From Cordilura impudica (lineage: Eukaryota > Arthropoda > Insecta > Diptera > Scathophagidae): 64,000 nt of DNA. The stretch is taken from assembly GCA_963682025.1 (NCBI GenBank), contig OY821518.1, positions 37,099,059 through 37,163,058 of the forward strand, read 5' to 3'. Numbering within the stretch: position 1 is the first letter of the stretch; each line of letters opens with the position of its first letter. A program made the position numbers and the translations under genes. The notes under the pieces are model-generated. The model searched no databases. It was given only the letters and a program-made list of their open reading frames with translations, and was not told the origin of the DNA. This document shows, piece by piece, positions 1-11,809 of the stretch.

Positions 1-370
1 AATAATATTTTGTGGTCAGACTAAGGCCAAGAAATATTTGACGTTTTTTTGTGAAGTATTTGTCTATGTGCCTTTATTAACACGTTCAATTATTTGACGG
101 ATATCTCGTAAGTCGGATTTTATCAATTGACTCTTATTTTTTATATCAGAAAATTTTCAAAAACAGATACATATATTAGACTTACAAAACCAAGAAATAA
201 GAATAAAATTGATATACAAATTTTATGGATAACATTTGTAATATTTGGTTCGAACATTCGGTTGTATCAATGTTATGTATATTATTTATTTTTGCTACAT
301 ATTTGTTGTTTTTTTTTTTTTTTTTTTTTTTGTTAAAAGTACGATAGAAAAATGTGATAAAATGTTTATT
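1..370. other. AT-rich stretch without recognised gene
   Basis: No gene or repeat family is recognised. It holds a T run of about 23 bases at 309-331. The short open frames on both strands are low-complexity or resemble nothing known to me. Confidence 0.6.
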
Positions 371-590
371 CCCAGGAAAAGTTTCGTAATAGCAGCCCAT
401 TGATTTTTGCATTACCAATAATGACCTACCCCTGCCCATTGCATTACTTCTAAAGTGAAAATAATGATTACCTAGGCAACTAGCTACCTCCAATGACATC
501 CCCGTGTTAAAATAATGAGCTTATCAGGCAGACTTCAACCAGTTACTTCCCCTTCTAAAACCCATTATTTGGTAATGTCTTTTTCCTGGG
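371..590. mobile_element. Putative 220-bp MITE with CCCAGGAAAA inverted ends
   Basis: The left end reads CCCAGGAAAAGTTTCGTAAT and the reverse complement of the right end reads CCCAGGAAAAAGACATTACC, so about 14 of the first 20 positions pair. The interior is non-coding. Flanks are TTATT and TTGAA, and no clean target duplication is visible. CCC...GGG ends would suit a piggyBac-like MITE, but without a TTAA duplication this is only a possibility. Confidence 0.4.
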
Positions 591-1046
591 TTGAAATACT
601 TAAAAATTTTAAGCATGTAAAGATAATTTTTATTTTTTACAATTATTCTTAATTTTACAAAATTATTGGAAATATGATTCCCTACTCCAACTCTGGCTAC
701 TATAATGTCATTGTGAATGAACTAAATAGTTTTTCTACTATAATAATAGAAACGTAATGCGATTTTTTATAAAGAAGTTAATTCTGTATATTAAAAAACC
801 ATCATTGTTTTTATAAAAAAACGATCAGTAAAAAATTATAGTAAGTATTGATCAAAATAGAAAACCTATTTACTTTATATATAAATGGTATTAAAACTTA
901 ATAACTAATTAGCGGCAACTGTATTAAAAGGGTAACTGTACCCAACAGCCGTAATACTATTGAGTTTCAGAACAGGCGAATGGTGTCAAAGATTCGACAC
1001 AGCCGAATTCAACACTCTTTTTGTATTATCTTATATATAGCAAGCA
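591..1046. other. AT-rich non-coding stretch
   Basis: I see no gene or recognised repeat. Composition is strongly AT-rich with short A and T runs. Confidence 0.5.
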
Positions 1047-2280
1047 GACCATACGATACGCTATACCATGCGTTTAAAGACTCTATCTCTAAGGTCGAAC
1101 TAATTGGATATAGAAAATAAGCATAAACCAAATTTGAGTGGTATTATTATTAATTTTTTGCCTTCGAATATGAAAAAGTTCATATCGAAAGCTATATTTA
1201 TATGGGGACTAGGTCAAAAAGTAGACCGATCCTGACCATATTTGGTAATGTCACTTTTATACCCTATACCATTATGTGATTTGGGTATAATGACTATATG
1301 CTGCTGTTTGTAACTACCTTTTGGTAATTGACCTAGACCAACCTTTTATTACACCGATCAGCCCAAAATCACTTTCTGAGTCATCTTAGCGATGTCCTTC
1401 CGTCCGTCCGTCTGTGTGTCCATGTAAACCTTGTAATCAAACTACAGGTCGCAAATATGAATATATTTTGATGAAATTTGGTTTATAAGCTTCTATCGGC
1501 CATAGGACGCTGTTGAAATTGGTGAAATTCGGTCTATGTTTAGACCTAGTCCCCATACCAATGACCCCTACGAAATCAACACAAATTGCCATAAGATCCA
1601 AATTATCATATAGATCTCAGTCATATTGGGTTTGTATGTGTTTATTATATCCACTAATCAGTAGTCCAAAAAAATCCCTTTAGGACAATTCTTAGTCATA
1701 GGCCCCATATAGAGCTGCTTCCCGATCTTCACTTAAATCTATCAAAAAACAAAAATATTGCACAGATTTTTCTCAAATTTGGTTTGTGTATATTTTTCCA
1801 AAATATAACTGACTCTACCAAATATGGTCAGGATCGGACCATTTTTTGACCTAGTCTCCATATAAATATAGCACCCGGTATGAACTTTTTCCTATCTGCA
1901 GCAAAAAAAAAATTAATAACAACGGCTCTCAAATTTGATTTAAGCTCATTTTCTATATCGAATTAGTTGGTCCGAAGAGATAGGGCTCTAAACCATGGTA
2001 TAGGGTATCGTATAGTCGGTCTAGACCGACTATAATTTTCTTAGTTGTTTTTTTTTTCCAAAAATATATAAATACCAAATTTGAGAAAAATCCGTCCAAT
2101 ATTTTTGTTTTTGGATAGATTTGAGTGAAGGTCGGGAATCAGCTTCATATAGTGGCTATGACTAAGAATTGTCTTATAGGGTTTATTTTTGGACTACTGA
2201 TTAATGGGAGTAATTAGCACACACAAACCATATGATAATGTGGATCTTATGGCAATTTAAGCCGATTTCATTGGGGTCAT
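1047..2280 (-). mobile_element. D-family (DINE/Helentron-like) copy, split by a second copy
   Basis: Two blocks, 1047-1256 and 2050-2280, are consecutive parts of one D element in reverse orientation: palindrome side first, then the segment continuing at CCAAAAATATATAAATACC. A complete D copy in the opposite orientation lies exactly between them. The outer copy lacks its palindrome core and its (GTCC)n half, so it is also truncated. Assignment rests on alignment by eye with the intact copies at 26659 and 47351. Confidence 0.8.
1257..2049 (+). mobile_element. D-family copy, full length, nested in another D copy
   Basis: Starts TTATACCCTATACCATTATG and ends with the palindrome AGTCGGTCTAGACCGACT followed by ATAATTTTCTTAGTTGTT. 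It carries the GTCCGTCCGTCCGTCTGTGTG microsatellite region near 1392 and the three CCCCATA-type blocks of the family. Non-coding. It sits within a T-rich site of the outer copy with no visible target duplication. Confidence 0.88.
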
Positions 2281-2309
2281 AGTGGTTTAGTAACTGCCTA
2301 TCCGGAAGT

Positions 2310-2700
2310 AAAATGGGCTTTATTTTTTCGATTTTGCCAGTGGGCGTGGCACCTCCCATAAAAAAATAAATATTGACATCTAATTTTAAAATATAATATC
2401 TGAGGTACTCTGGCATCAGCAGTTCTGAAACTAGTTACATGTACATATTGAACAAATTTAAAGACATGCGGGAAAAATTTGTGGGATCGGGCCAATGCGC
2501 GTGCTACTCCACTTATAAAGTAAATATTAAATGTCATATATCTGGAGTACTGTAATAAAGAAAGCCTTGTAACGTTTTAGACTTATTAAAAACTAGGCGG
2601 GATCGACCAGTGGGCGTGGCACCACCTATACAAAAAAATATGAAGAACTATGAAAATAACAGTCTTGAAACTATTGACAAGTACATTAATTACCAATAAG
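2310..2700 (+). mobile_element. H2 Helitron fragment: 135-bp-type modules
   Basis: Three diverged modules carry the family marker GTGGGCGTGGCACCTCCC (near 2340, degenerate near 2498, and near 2612). Each is followed by an ATATCTGGAGTACTGTAATA-type segment and an AAGCCTTGTAAC-type segment. The same modules recur on the opposite strand at 45000-45720 and 48840-49980, where they lead to an H2 5' end. The recognisable 5' terminus is missing here. The block runs directly into the AAATCGCC array. Confidence 0.7.
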
Positions 2701-4175
2701 GGCGGAATCACTAAAATCAAAAATCGCCAAAACAGAAAATCTCGAATACCAAAAATCGTCAAAATCAAAAATCAAAAAACAAAAATCGCCAAAATCAAAA
2801 ATCATAAAAAATAAAAATTTTCAAGTCCAAAATCGCCAAAACCGAAAATCGCATATAACAACAATCGCCAAAAACGTAAATAGCTAGAACCGAAAATCGC
2901 GTGTAATAAAATCGCAAAAAAAAACAAAATTGTGCAAAATCAAAAATCGCCAAAACCGAAAATCGCGAATAACAAAAATCGCCAAATTAAAAAAATTTTT
3001 TAATTCAAAAATCACCAAAAACAAAACACGCTAAAGTCAGAAATCGATAAAAATTAAAAAATCGCTAAAAATCAAAAATCTCGAATACCAAAAATCGCCA
3101 AAATCAAAAAAACATAATTCGCCAAAATCAAAAATCATAAAAAATAAAAATTGTCAAGTCAAAAATCGACAAAACCGAAAATCGCAAATAACAACAATCG
3201 CCAACAACAAAAATCGCCAAAAACAAAAATTGCTAGAACCGAAAATCGCGTGTAACAAAATCGCAAAAAACAAAATTGTACAAAATCAAAAATCGCCAAA
3301 ACCAAAAATTCCGAATAACAAAAATCGCCAAATTAAAAAATTTTTTAAATTCAAAAATCACCAAAAACAAAACACGCTAAAGTCAGAAATCGATAAAAAT
3401 TAAAAAATCGCTAAAAATCATTAATCGCTAAAAACTCAAAAATTGTCAAAATAAAATATCGCAAAAAACGAAAATCGCCAAAATCAGAAATAGCAAATAA
3501 ACAAATCGCCAAAATCAAAAATAGCCTAAGCCGAATATCTCGAAAAACAGTAATTGGCAAAATCAAAAATTGCCAAAAATCTAAAATCTCGAAAGCAAAA
3601 ATCGACAAAATCAAAAATCGCCAAAAATAAATTAAATGGTTTTCTACAAACGGATAATTTTTCAAAACTAAAACAACTTTTTTTCTTCTAAATTTATTTA
3701 AAAATTGATCGGAATATTTTTTCGTAGAAAATCAAAATTTTTACTATATTCGATCACTTTTTTTTCATTCTATCGGTTAGTCACATAATTGTTCACCAAT
3801 AAAAAATTGTTAAATTCAAAAATCACCAAAAACAAAACACGCTCTAGCCAGAAATCGATAAAAATTCAAAAATCGCTAAAAATCAAAAATCGCTAAAAAT
3901 CAAAAATGGCCAAAATAAAAAATCGCAAAAAACTAAAATCGCCAAAATCTGATATAACAAATAAAAAAATCGCCAAAGTAAAAAATAGCCTAAGTCGAAA
4001 ATCGCGAAAAACAATAATCGCCAAAGTTAAAAATTTGCCAAATCAAAAATTGCTAAAATCTAAAATCGCAAAAACCAAAAATGTCGAAAAACAATATTCG
4101 CCAAAGTAAGAAATCGCCAAATCAAAAATTGCCAAAATCTAAAATCGCAAAAACAAAAATCGCCCAAAAATATAA
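2701..4175 (+). repeat. AAAATCGCCAAAATC-type satellite with ~345-bp higher-order unit
   Basis: Tandem, diverged units built on AAAAATCGCCAAAATC fill the region. A longer pattern is visible: GAATACCAAAAATCG with its neighbours at 2743 recurs near 3088, and the block AATCACCAAAAACAAAACAC at about 3009 recurs near 3355 and again near 3823. The first two recur about 345 bp apart. A 176-bp non-satellite spacer (about 3632-3807) interrupts the array and is partly repeated after it at about 4178-4430. Short versions of the array occur in the H2 copies at 44100-44180 and 48640-48830. Confidence 0.85.
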
Positions 4176-4177
4176 GT

Positions 4178-4430
4178 AAAATTGTTTTCTACAAACGGAA
4201 TCCCAGTTTTTATTTCGTTACGATGGCTGTACCAAAGTGCATCGGATTACTGCTAGTTTTATATAAATAGATAATTTTTCGAAACCAAAACAATTTTTTT
4301 TCTTCTAAATTTATTTAAAAATTGATCGGAATATTTTTTCGTAGAAAATACAAATTTTTAATATATTCGAAAAAAATTTTTTTTTTTTTCATTTGATCGG
4401 TCACATAATTGTTCACTACACTCAAGCAAC
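4178..4430 (+). repeat. Second copy of the satellite spacer
   Basis: TTTTCTACAAACGGA, AAATTGATCGGAATATTTTT and GTCACATAATTGTTCAC occur in the same order here and at about 3640-3795. This copy has about 70 extra bases after its first segment. It marks duplication of a spacer-plus-array unit. Confidence 0.7.
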
Positions 4431-7060
4431 CTAGAGAATAGTCAAAATAACTCTTTGGATCCATTTTAAGATTTCATATTATTTTTTATTTATAATGTCA
4501 AACAATGATGCATCTCTATTTAACTAAAAAATATTTTCGAGTGTATAAATAGCATCATATATTTAAGATAATGCATTTATTCATAAATGGAAAAAAAAAC
4601 TATGATAGTATGTCTTAACATCATTAAATAAAAATTGAAGTGTTAACAAGTGTGCAAAAACAGCTTTGTTGTTAGTTGTTGTACAAAAAAACTATTAACA
4701 AGGGGCCTGGTTAAAGGTTATTAAGCTCGTGTTTTGACGTTGTAACAGTTTCTTAACCATATATTTTCTTTTTTGTATAATATTTCAACAGAAACTAAAG
4801 TTGGTAATTTATATATACCATTTGAACATGAAATTGCAACGAATAGAAATTTGTGTTGCAATTTTTTTATTTATTATTTTTTTTTAATATTCTATGTGCG
4901 TGTAGTTTGACTGTGTTTAACGAACAAAATATATAATTTTTTATTAGTAGGTACTGCTGGTGTTTTGTTAAATGTTTCAAGAGAAATTGAAACTGGATTT
5001 GTTTTAATGGAATTTTATAAATTGCTGAAACAAATATGGCTATTTTATCTTATTTTTATGGGGTAATAAAAATTTTTTGAAAATTTTGTGTGAAACTGAA
5101 AGAAAAAAACAAATTTTATATAAAAGTAATAAATTGAACTTTCTTATAACAGATTTCAAGTGACGTGACCAAAATTTATTGTTTACAAATTAAAGAACCA
5201 GAACTCAGATTTTAGTTTTATTTTTTTTTTATTAATATTTTAATAATTCTCAAGAATTTCGTCACACTATTCAATTGTTTAATGTAGAAATAAAAAAAGA
5301 TTACACAGCAATAGTTCATTTATGTATGCATCTTGAGTATGAATCAATCTTCTCTTATATATTTGTTTATGTGTTTAATATAATTGATGTGACTTAATCT
5401 TTAAGGTGTGGTGGATATAATTTTGCTAAATAATGACCCATATTCAAACAATAAAGTTGCATTCATAGCTGAGATTTTAAGATAAAATAAAACATGAGTG
5501 AGCTCATGTGCTACCTGAGACATTGGCTGTAGCATCTTGTATGAATAGTTTTAATTTATTATAATGTTTGTTTATCGAATACAAATTGTTTTTTTTTTAA
5601 ATATTGCTATATTCATATTTGACTTTTGTGACAAGGGCAAGCAATTACCCCTCCCGACCTATTTATATTCAATGCAAACAGTTTGCTACAATCATAATAA
5701 TAGTCCATCGCTATAAATCAAGCTAAGCGTGTTTATCAAATTACCACGCTACTTTGTATGTAGCGAAATTATGCATTTCCTTCGAAGTACTTCACTGTTT
5801 ACTGGGAAGTTTTTTTTTAAATATATTAAAATCCCAATCCATGTTTTGAAAATCTTATAAAACTAACCGCGACAACAAGCCGCATAATTGTTTTAACTTA
5901 GCAAAAAGAAAAAAAAAAGAAAGAAACATAAAAACCATATAAAATAATAATTTTATAAATAAAAGAAAAACCACATTAGCTTTTAAAAATACTTATGGTT
6001 TAAGTAAAATATTGTTTTCTATACTTTTACGCAATAGAAGAAAAAAAATTTATATTTCTTTTAATTTAAGTACCGGCCATAATAAGTACGTTGTACTCTC
6101 ACATTGCTAAAACATATTCAGCAGCCAGCATACACGATACTACTACAACAACACACTTCTCTTTAAGTGTTACCGCATTGTGGTAGATTAAATAAATGAA
6201 CACACAAATAGCTAAACACGACAAATCACACAGCAACAACTAAATTATAACATAAATTACATACAAATAATTATAACAAAAACAAAAAAAAAAAAGCAAA
6301 AAATATAAATGTTATGCTTAAGCTAAAATCATATAAAATAATTTGTCAGTTGTGCTGGTGACAGATTTTCGTTCGCTTAATTGTATAGACAATTTGAAAT
6401 AAGAGGCGCTAGTATTTAATAATGAAAATTATGTGCATAACTCAGTAGTGTACAATAAATGGCCCGCTTTTACTTTGGTGTTTGTAAAAAGAGAAAGTTA
6501 AAATTTTTTTGGTTGATAAATGTGAAGTGTGTCTTGATGTTTTCAAAAACATATTTAACAATAACACTTTAAGAAACCCCGGCTCGAAATTAATGGTTTT
6601 CCCATAAACATATACCAGGTGCTAGGAATCGAACCGTACCTTTTTAATTTAAAAGGATGCTGACCATGATGAAGGTGTGTTATTCGAAAGTGGCTGCTCC
6701 ATCTAATGCCGTTTTCATCTTTTTCGATATTTCTATTACATTATAAAAAAGGTTATCATTTCTATTATTAGATACATGTATATATGATCTACAACCGGAA
6801 AAAAGATAACTAGTTATTAAAATTTGTATGTTAATTTTATTTATTTAGTGGGTGATTTTTGTACGGTTTTGATTTTTTCGGTAATTTCTTTTCAGCGATG
6901 TTATTCACAACGTTCCAGGTTAAAGAGCTGGGCAAAATATTAAATTCCAACGTTCAGGTTTCAGGAACTTTTGGGCCAAAATGCCTAAGATTACCAAAAA
7001 AAATTTTTTTTTTTTTAATAATTTACGTTATCGAAATCTTAAATGTATATACATATTTAA
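4431..7060. other. Long AT-rich stretch without recognised feature
   Basis: No coding frame, RNA gene or recognised transposon is visible over about 2.6 kb, apart from a possible tRNA-like T-arm near 6620-6650. This is one of the best candidates in the window for ordinary single-copy intergenic or intronic DNA. Confidence 0.5.
6606..6665 (-). other. tRNA-like B-box remnant (SINE or tRNA relic)
   Basis: On the minus strand GGTTCGATTCC is a perfect RNA polymerase III B-box sequence, preceded by GGTCAGCATCC and a short AT-rich loop. I cannot fold a full cloverleaf: no convincing acceptor stem or A box. A degenerate tRNA-derived SINE head is more likely than a working tRNA. Confidence 0.3.
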
Positions 7061-7818
7061 TAAATAAATGAATGAATAATTAAAAAAATAAATAAATAAC
7101 CAAATAAATAAACAAAAATAAATAAATGAATATATAACTAAATATAAAAACAAAATATAAATAAGCAAATATATAAAATAAATTAATATAATAAATAAAT
7201 AATTAAAGAAATATTTAAAAAAATAATGAGATAATTAAGTAAAGAAATAAAAACACAAGTAAATTAATATGTAAAATAGACAAATATAACAAATAAATAA
7301 GTAAAGAAATATATAAAATAAATAAATAGATAATTAAATATATAAATAAAAATAAATAAATACAAAAATAAATAAATATACAAATTTGTAAACCAAATCA
7401 TAAACAAAACCGAAGTAAATAAATAAATAAGTTGGTAACTATTTAAATAATAAATAAATAAATAATTAAAAATAAATAAATACAAAGGTAAATAAATATG
7501 CAAATTTATTAATAAATTTATAAATAAAATAGAAGTAAATAAATAAGTTGGTAACTAATTAAATAAATAATAATAATAAATAAATAAATAATTAAACAAA
7601 TCAATGAATAACTAAATAAATAGAAAAACAAAACATAAATAAACAAATATTTGCAGCAAAATAAAAATAAAATTCGAATAATAAATATACAACTAAATAA
7701 ATATATAAAAACACAAATAAATAAATATATAAAATAAACAAATATAATAAATAAGTAAATAAATTTACAAAATAAATAAATAGAAAACTGAATAAATATA
7801 TAAAAATAAATAAATATA
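7060..7818. repeat. TAAA-type degenerate tandem array, left part
   Basis: About 760 bp of AAATAAATA-type short repeats with scattered substitutions. The long open frames on the minus strand (runs of Tyr, Leu, Phe, Ile) follow from the repeat and are not genes. The same array resumes at 9528 after two inserted elements. Confidence 0.9.
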
Positions 7819-8612
7819 ACAACCAGTAAGAAAATTATAGTCGGTCTAGACCGACCTATTGATACCATATACCATGCGTTTAGAGAACCTATCTATGGGC
7901 CCAACTAACTGGACATAGAAAATAAGCATAAACCGAATTTGAGTGGTATTTTCATAAATTTTTTTGGCTCCAGATATGAAAAAGTTCATATCGGATGATA
8001 TATCTATATGGGGACTACGCCCAAAAATGGACCGATCCTGACTATGTTTGGTAAAGTCACTTGTATTTTGCAAAAATATATACAAATAAAATTTGAGAAG
8101 GAATCAGTGCAATATTTTTGTTTTTTGATAGATTTAATTGAAGATCGGCAAGCATCTTTATATGGGGCCTAAAACTAAGAGTTGTTCCATAGGGATCATT
8201 TTTGGACTACTAGTTAATGGATGTAATAAACGCATACAAACCCAATTTGAGTAAGATCTATATGACAATTTGGATCTTATGACAATTTATGTCGATTTCA
8301 TAGAGGTCATTTGTATGGGGGCTAGGTCTGAACATGAACCGCTTCTCACCAATTTCAACAGCATTCTTGCTATGGCCGATAAAAGCTTATATGCCAAATT
8401 TCTTCAAAATTTATTCACATTTGCGACCTGCAGTTTGATTACAAAGTTTACATGGACACACAGACGGACGGACGGATATCGTTAAATCGAATCAGTTAGT
8501 GATTCTGATTCGATCGGTATAATAAAAGATGGGTCTAGGTCAAATATTTTTGGTAGTTACAAAAAGCAGCACAAAGTCATTATACCCAAACCACATAGTG
8601 GTATAGGTTATA
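7819..8612 (-). mobile_element. D-family copy inserted in the TAAA array
   Basis: Begins AACAACCAGTAAGAAAATTA next to a nearly perfect AGTCGGTCTAGACCGAC palindrome. Contains GGACGGACGGA (reverse of GTCC repeats) near 8467 and ends CCACATAGTGGTATAGGTTA. Both flanks are TAAA-type repeat, showing that the element landed inside the array. Confidence 0.9.
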
Positions 8613-8624
8613 AATAGATAAATA

Positions 8625-9526
8625 GAGGGCGGATCAATATGTCAGTGACTTTTCGAACTTCCCTCGTAGTTATATGAAATACAATGCTGCCCCCATCAAG
8701 AACCACCTGTTAGTAGACTACTGTAAAATTTTGAGCAAGTTCCGTATTTACTTTGCGTTTAACAGCTGTTCAAAACATACAACCTCATTGTTTTTTTAAA
8801 AATGGAAAAAAATTAATTTCGAGGGCTTATTAAACATTATTTTTTGCAAAAAAAAAACCATCAACCAAAGCCTGGTAAATACTATGGGGACCCTGCACCA
8901 TCGATTTCAATGGTAAAAACGTGGTTTACTGACTTTCGTTGTGGTCGCACAAAAACAAATGACGCTAAAAGTTCTGGACGGCCAATTGAGGTCAGTGCAC
9001 CAGAAAATGTCGAAAAAATCCACGGTATGGTGTTGGCCAATCGAAGAGTGAAAGTGCGTGAGATTTTTAGTACCATAGGCATTTCAGTGGCAATGTCGTT
9101 TCGATTTTAAATGATCAGTTGAATTTAAGAAAGCTGTCTGCAAGATCGGTGCCGCGTTTGCTCTCAATTGACCATAAACGTAATCGTGTGACAACTTCAA
9201 AATTCCATGATTTGGTCCACGAATTGGTACCTCATCCACTATATTCTACGGATTTAGTCCCCAGTGAGTATTTCCTATTTCCAAAGCTAAAGAAATGGCT
9301 CGGTGAAAAGAGATTAAGCTCCAACGATGAAATAATTGAACACAAATGCCCATTTTATGGACCTCGAAAAATCTTTTTTTTTTTTTTGGAAGGGATACAA
9401 AAATTGGAGAAACGTTGGACTAAGGATATTAAGCTAAAAGGAGATTTTGTTGTAAAATATTTTTTTTTCCAAAAAAAAAAAAAACTGCTTCATTCTAAAA
9501 GTCACGGACTTATTGATTTGCCCTCG
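8625..9526 (+). mobile_element. Deleted mariner element with inverted ends
   Basis: The left end GAGGGCGGATCAATATGTCA and the reverse complement of the right end CGAGGGCAAATCAATAAGTC match well, and both are followed by GTGACTTTT, giving inverted repeats of about 30 bp. TA dinucleotides flank both ends (8623-8624 and 9527-9528), as expected for mariner. Total length is about 900 bp against roughly 1.3 kb for typical mariners; the missing part is inside the transposase. Confidence 0.88.
8802..9455 (+). pseudogene. Mariner transposase pseudogene, catalytic core deleted
   Basis: Encodes recognisable parts of a mariner transposase, the DD34D enzyme that cuts and rejoins the element at TA sites. 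The likely start is ATG at 8802, followed after four codons by a TAA stop. The helix-turn-helix half is clear: YGDPAPSISMVKTWF, GRTKTNDAKSSGRP and NRRVKVREI. A +1 frameshift near 9090 leads into LNLRKLSARSVPRLL. The protein then jumps from the HKRNRV segment straight to VPHPLYSTDLVPSEYF, which holds only the third catalytic Asp. The region with the first two Asp residues is gone, as are about 130 residues. It ends in a LEKRW segment. It cannot encode an active enzyme but could still be mobilised in trans through its ends. Confidence 0.9.
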
Positions 9527-9527
9527 T

Positions 9528-10470
9528 ATGTAAATAAATATATAAAATTGGTAAAGAAGTAAATAAGTATATAAGTAGAGAACTAGTTAAATAATAAATA
9601 AAAATATAAGTAAATAAATAAATAAATAAATAAGTAAATAACTAAATAAGTAAATAAATAAAGAGCTAAGTAAGTAAATAAAGAAATAAATGAGTTGATC
9701 AATGAATAACTGAATAAATAAATAAATAAATAAATGAATAAATAAATAAATAAATAATTGAATAAATAAATAAGTAATTGAATAAATAAACAATAAAAAA
9801 AAATAAAAAAATATGCATTTAGAAAATAAAACAATAAATAAATAAAGAACTAAATAAATAAATAAATGAACATAATTTAACAGAAAGATAAAAATATATA
9901 TATATAAAATAAACAAACATAAAAAAATAAAGAAATAAGGAAATATAAAAATAAAATAAATAAATTGATAAGTAAATAAACAAATAAATATATAAATAAA
10001 TATGTAAATAAATAAATATATTAATTAATCAATAAAATAATTATTTAATAAATTAATAAATAAATATTAGTAAATAAATCAACAACCATGTAAATGAATA
10101 AATAAATACAAAAAAATACTAATAAATAAATAAAAAATAAATAAGGAATTAAATAAATGAAAAGCCAATAAAAAAAATATATAAATAAATGAATAAATTA
10201 ATAAAATAAGTGATATATATATATATATATATATAAACAAATAAATTATAAATAAGTAAATATAAAACAATTAATGTAATTAATATATAAATCAACAAAA
10301 AAATAAATAATTAATAACTAATTAATTTATTTACTTACAAATAAATAAATGCATCATTTTATTAATTAATTTATAAATAAATTAATACATAAATAAATTA
10401 ATTAATAAACATACAAATAAGTTAATATAATAAATTAAAAAAGTAATATATTTATATATATATTATGTCC
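9528..10470. repeat. TAAA-type degenerate tandem array, right part
   Basis: Continues the array of 7060-7818 for about 940 bp, including an (AT)n run near 10212-10235. It abuts the 3' end of the LINE fragment on its right. On the LINE strand it reads as TTTA/ATTT repeats, so it may be an expanded LINE 3' tail. Confidence 0.88.
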
Positions 10471-10478
10471 TGTGGTTC

Positions 10479-11775
10479 CTATTGGTAACAAAGGGCCACA
10501 ACGAATTTATTCCATTCGGTCCGGTTGGATGATATTCTCTTCACTTTTCCCCAGCTTTGATCAGTAGATATGACTTCTATATTCAGTTGACGGCGCCATG
10601 TGTGAGACGGTCTGCCTACCCTTCTCGTCCTACCATGTAGGTTCCACTCAATGGCAATTTTAGCAACGTCGCCTGGAGGCCTGCGCAGCGTGTGACCAAT
10701 CCAACGCCATTTGCGACTCATTATTTCAATATGGATGGCCCGCTGGTTTGTTTGTCTCCAAAGTTCTGCATTGGATATGGTGTTAGGCCAAAAAACTTTT
10801 AGTATTCTTCGGAGGCATCGATTAACAAACACTTGTAGGGAGTTTATATCGTGTTCTGTTGTGTTCCACGTCTCGCACGCATAAAGGAGCACAGATTTGG
10901 CACAAGAGTTAAAGATGCTTACCTTAGTGTGCCTGGATATTGCGGAAGACTTCCATATCGACCGGAGGGTACCGAATGATTGATAAGCTTTAGATATTCG
11001 GTACGCAACATCATTGCTGAAACCACCTGTATTTGTTAAAATGCTACACAGGTAGCAGAATGACGTGACCTCTTCCAATCCACTATTTCCAATGTTTATT
11101 TTCAGGCCAGCTTTTGCTGCCTCTGTTTCCAGGCACTTTAGCTTCGACTTCATGCTTTCACAGCTGTGGGAAAGTAGGCAGATATCGTCTGTGTACTCTA
11201 GACTCTCAAGTTGTTGGTTGAGACCCCAGCTGATACCTCTATTTACTCTGTTAGCATTGCGAACTATAACATCTAGAACGATGTTAAACAGCAAGGGTGA
11301 TAACACACAACCCTGGCGGATGCCAGTCACGACGTCTAAATTGCTGCTCAAAGCGTTATTGTGGACAACACGACATTTTACATTACAGTATAAAGACTGG
11401 GTATGGCTAATGATTTTGGGGGGAACCCCTTTGCAAGCAAGAGCGCCCCATATAGCGTTTTGATCTAGTGTATCGAAAGCTTTCTCAAAGTCGATAAATA
11501 CCAGGTAAAGCGGCGAGCGAAGTTCTGTGGATTGTTCTAAAATTATCCTTAGACTATTGATGTGGTCTACGCACGACCTTTGGGGACGGAAGCCAGCTTG
11601 TTCGGGTATAAAGTCCCCAAGAACAGTGTCGGATATTCACTTGTTTATTATCAGAGCTATTACTTTATTAACTGAACTAAAGATGGTGATGCCCCTCCAG
11701 TTTCTACAATCCGACAGGTCACCTTTTTTGGGGATGTTGACTATAAGACCTTCTTTTAAATGCGGGTCAAGTTCG
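10479..11775 (-). pseudogene. LINE reverse transcriptase, 5'-truncated
   Basis: The C-terminal part of a non-LTR retrotransposon polyprotein, which copies element RNA into DNA at the target. Reading on the minus strand from about 11775: IPKKGDLSDCRNWRGIT, EQAGFRPQRSC, then motif A in YLVFIDFEKAFDTL, RQGCVLSPLLFN, and the active-site box as YTDD in place of the usual YADD. It finishes with WRWIGHTLRR, RRVGRPSHTWRR and a short C-terminal tail before TAG at 10480. The only defect in this stretch is one in-frame TGA at 11637-11639, so it is fairly young. The 5' end is lost, as usual for LINEs, and the 3' UTR is only some 20 bp before AT repeats. The clade is uncertain; the C-terminal motifs suggest an RTE- or CR1-type element. 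Confidence 0.88.
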
Positions 11776-11809
11776 TAAAAGTAATACATAAATCAAAAAG
11801 CTATACTTA

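Noticed and set aside
3411..4109. Lys/Ile-rich or Phe/Ile-rich frames in the AAATCGCC region.
   Set aside because: Simple translation of the satellite.
7264..10270. Long minus-strand frames rich in Tyr, Leu, Phe and Ile, looking like membrane proteins.
   Set aside because: They are translations of the TAAA-type array; several overlapping frames are open at once because the repeat lacks stop codons on that strand.
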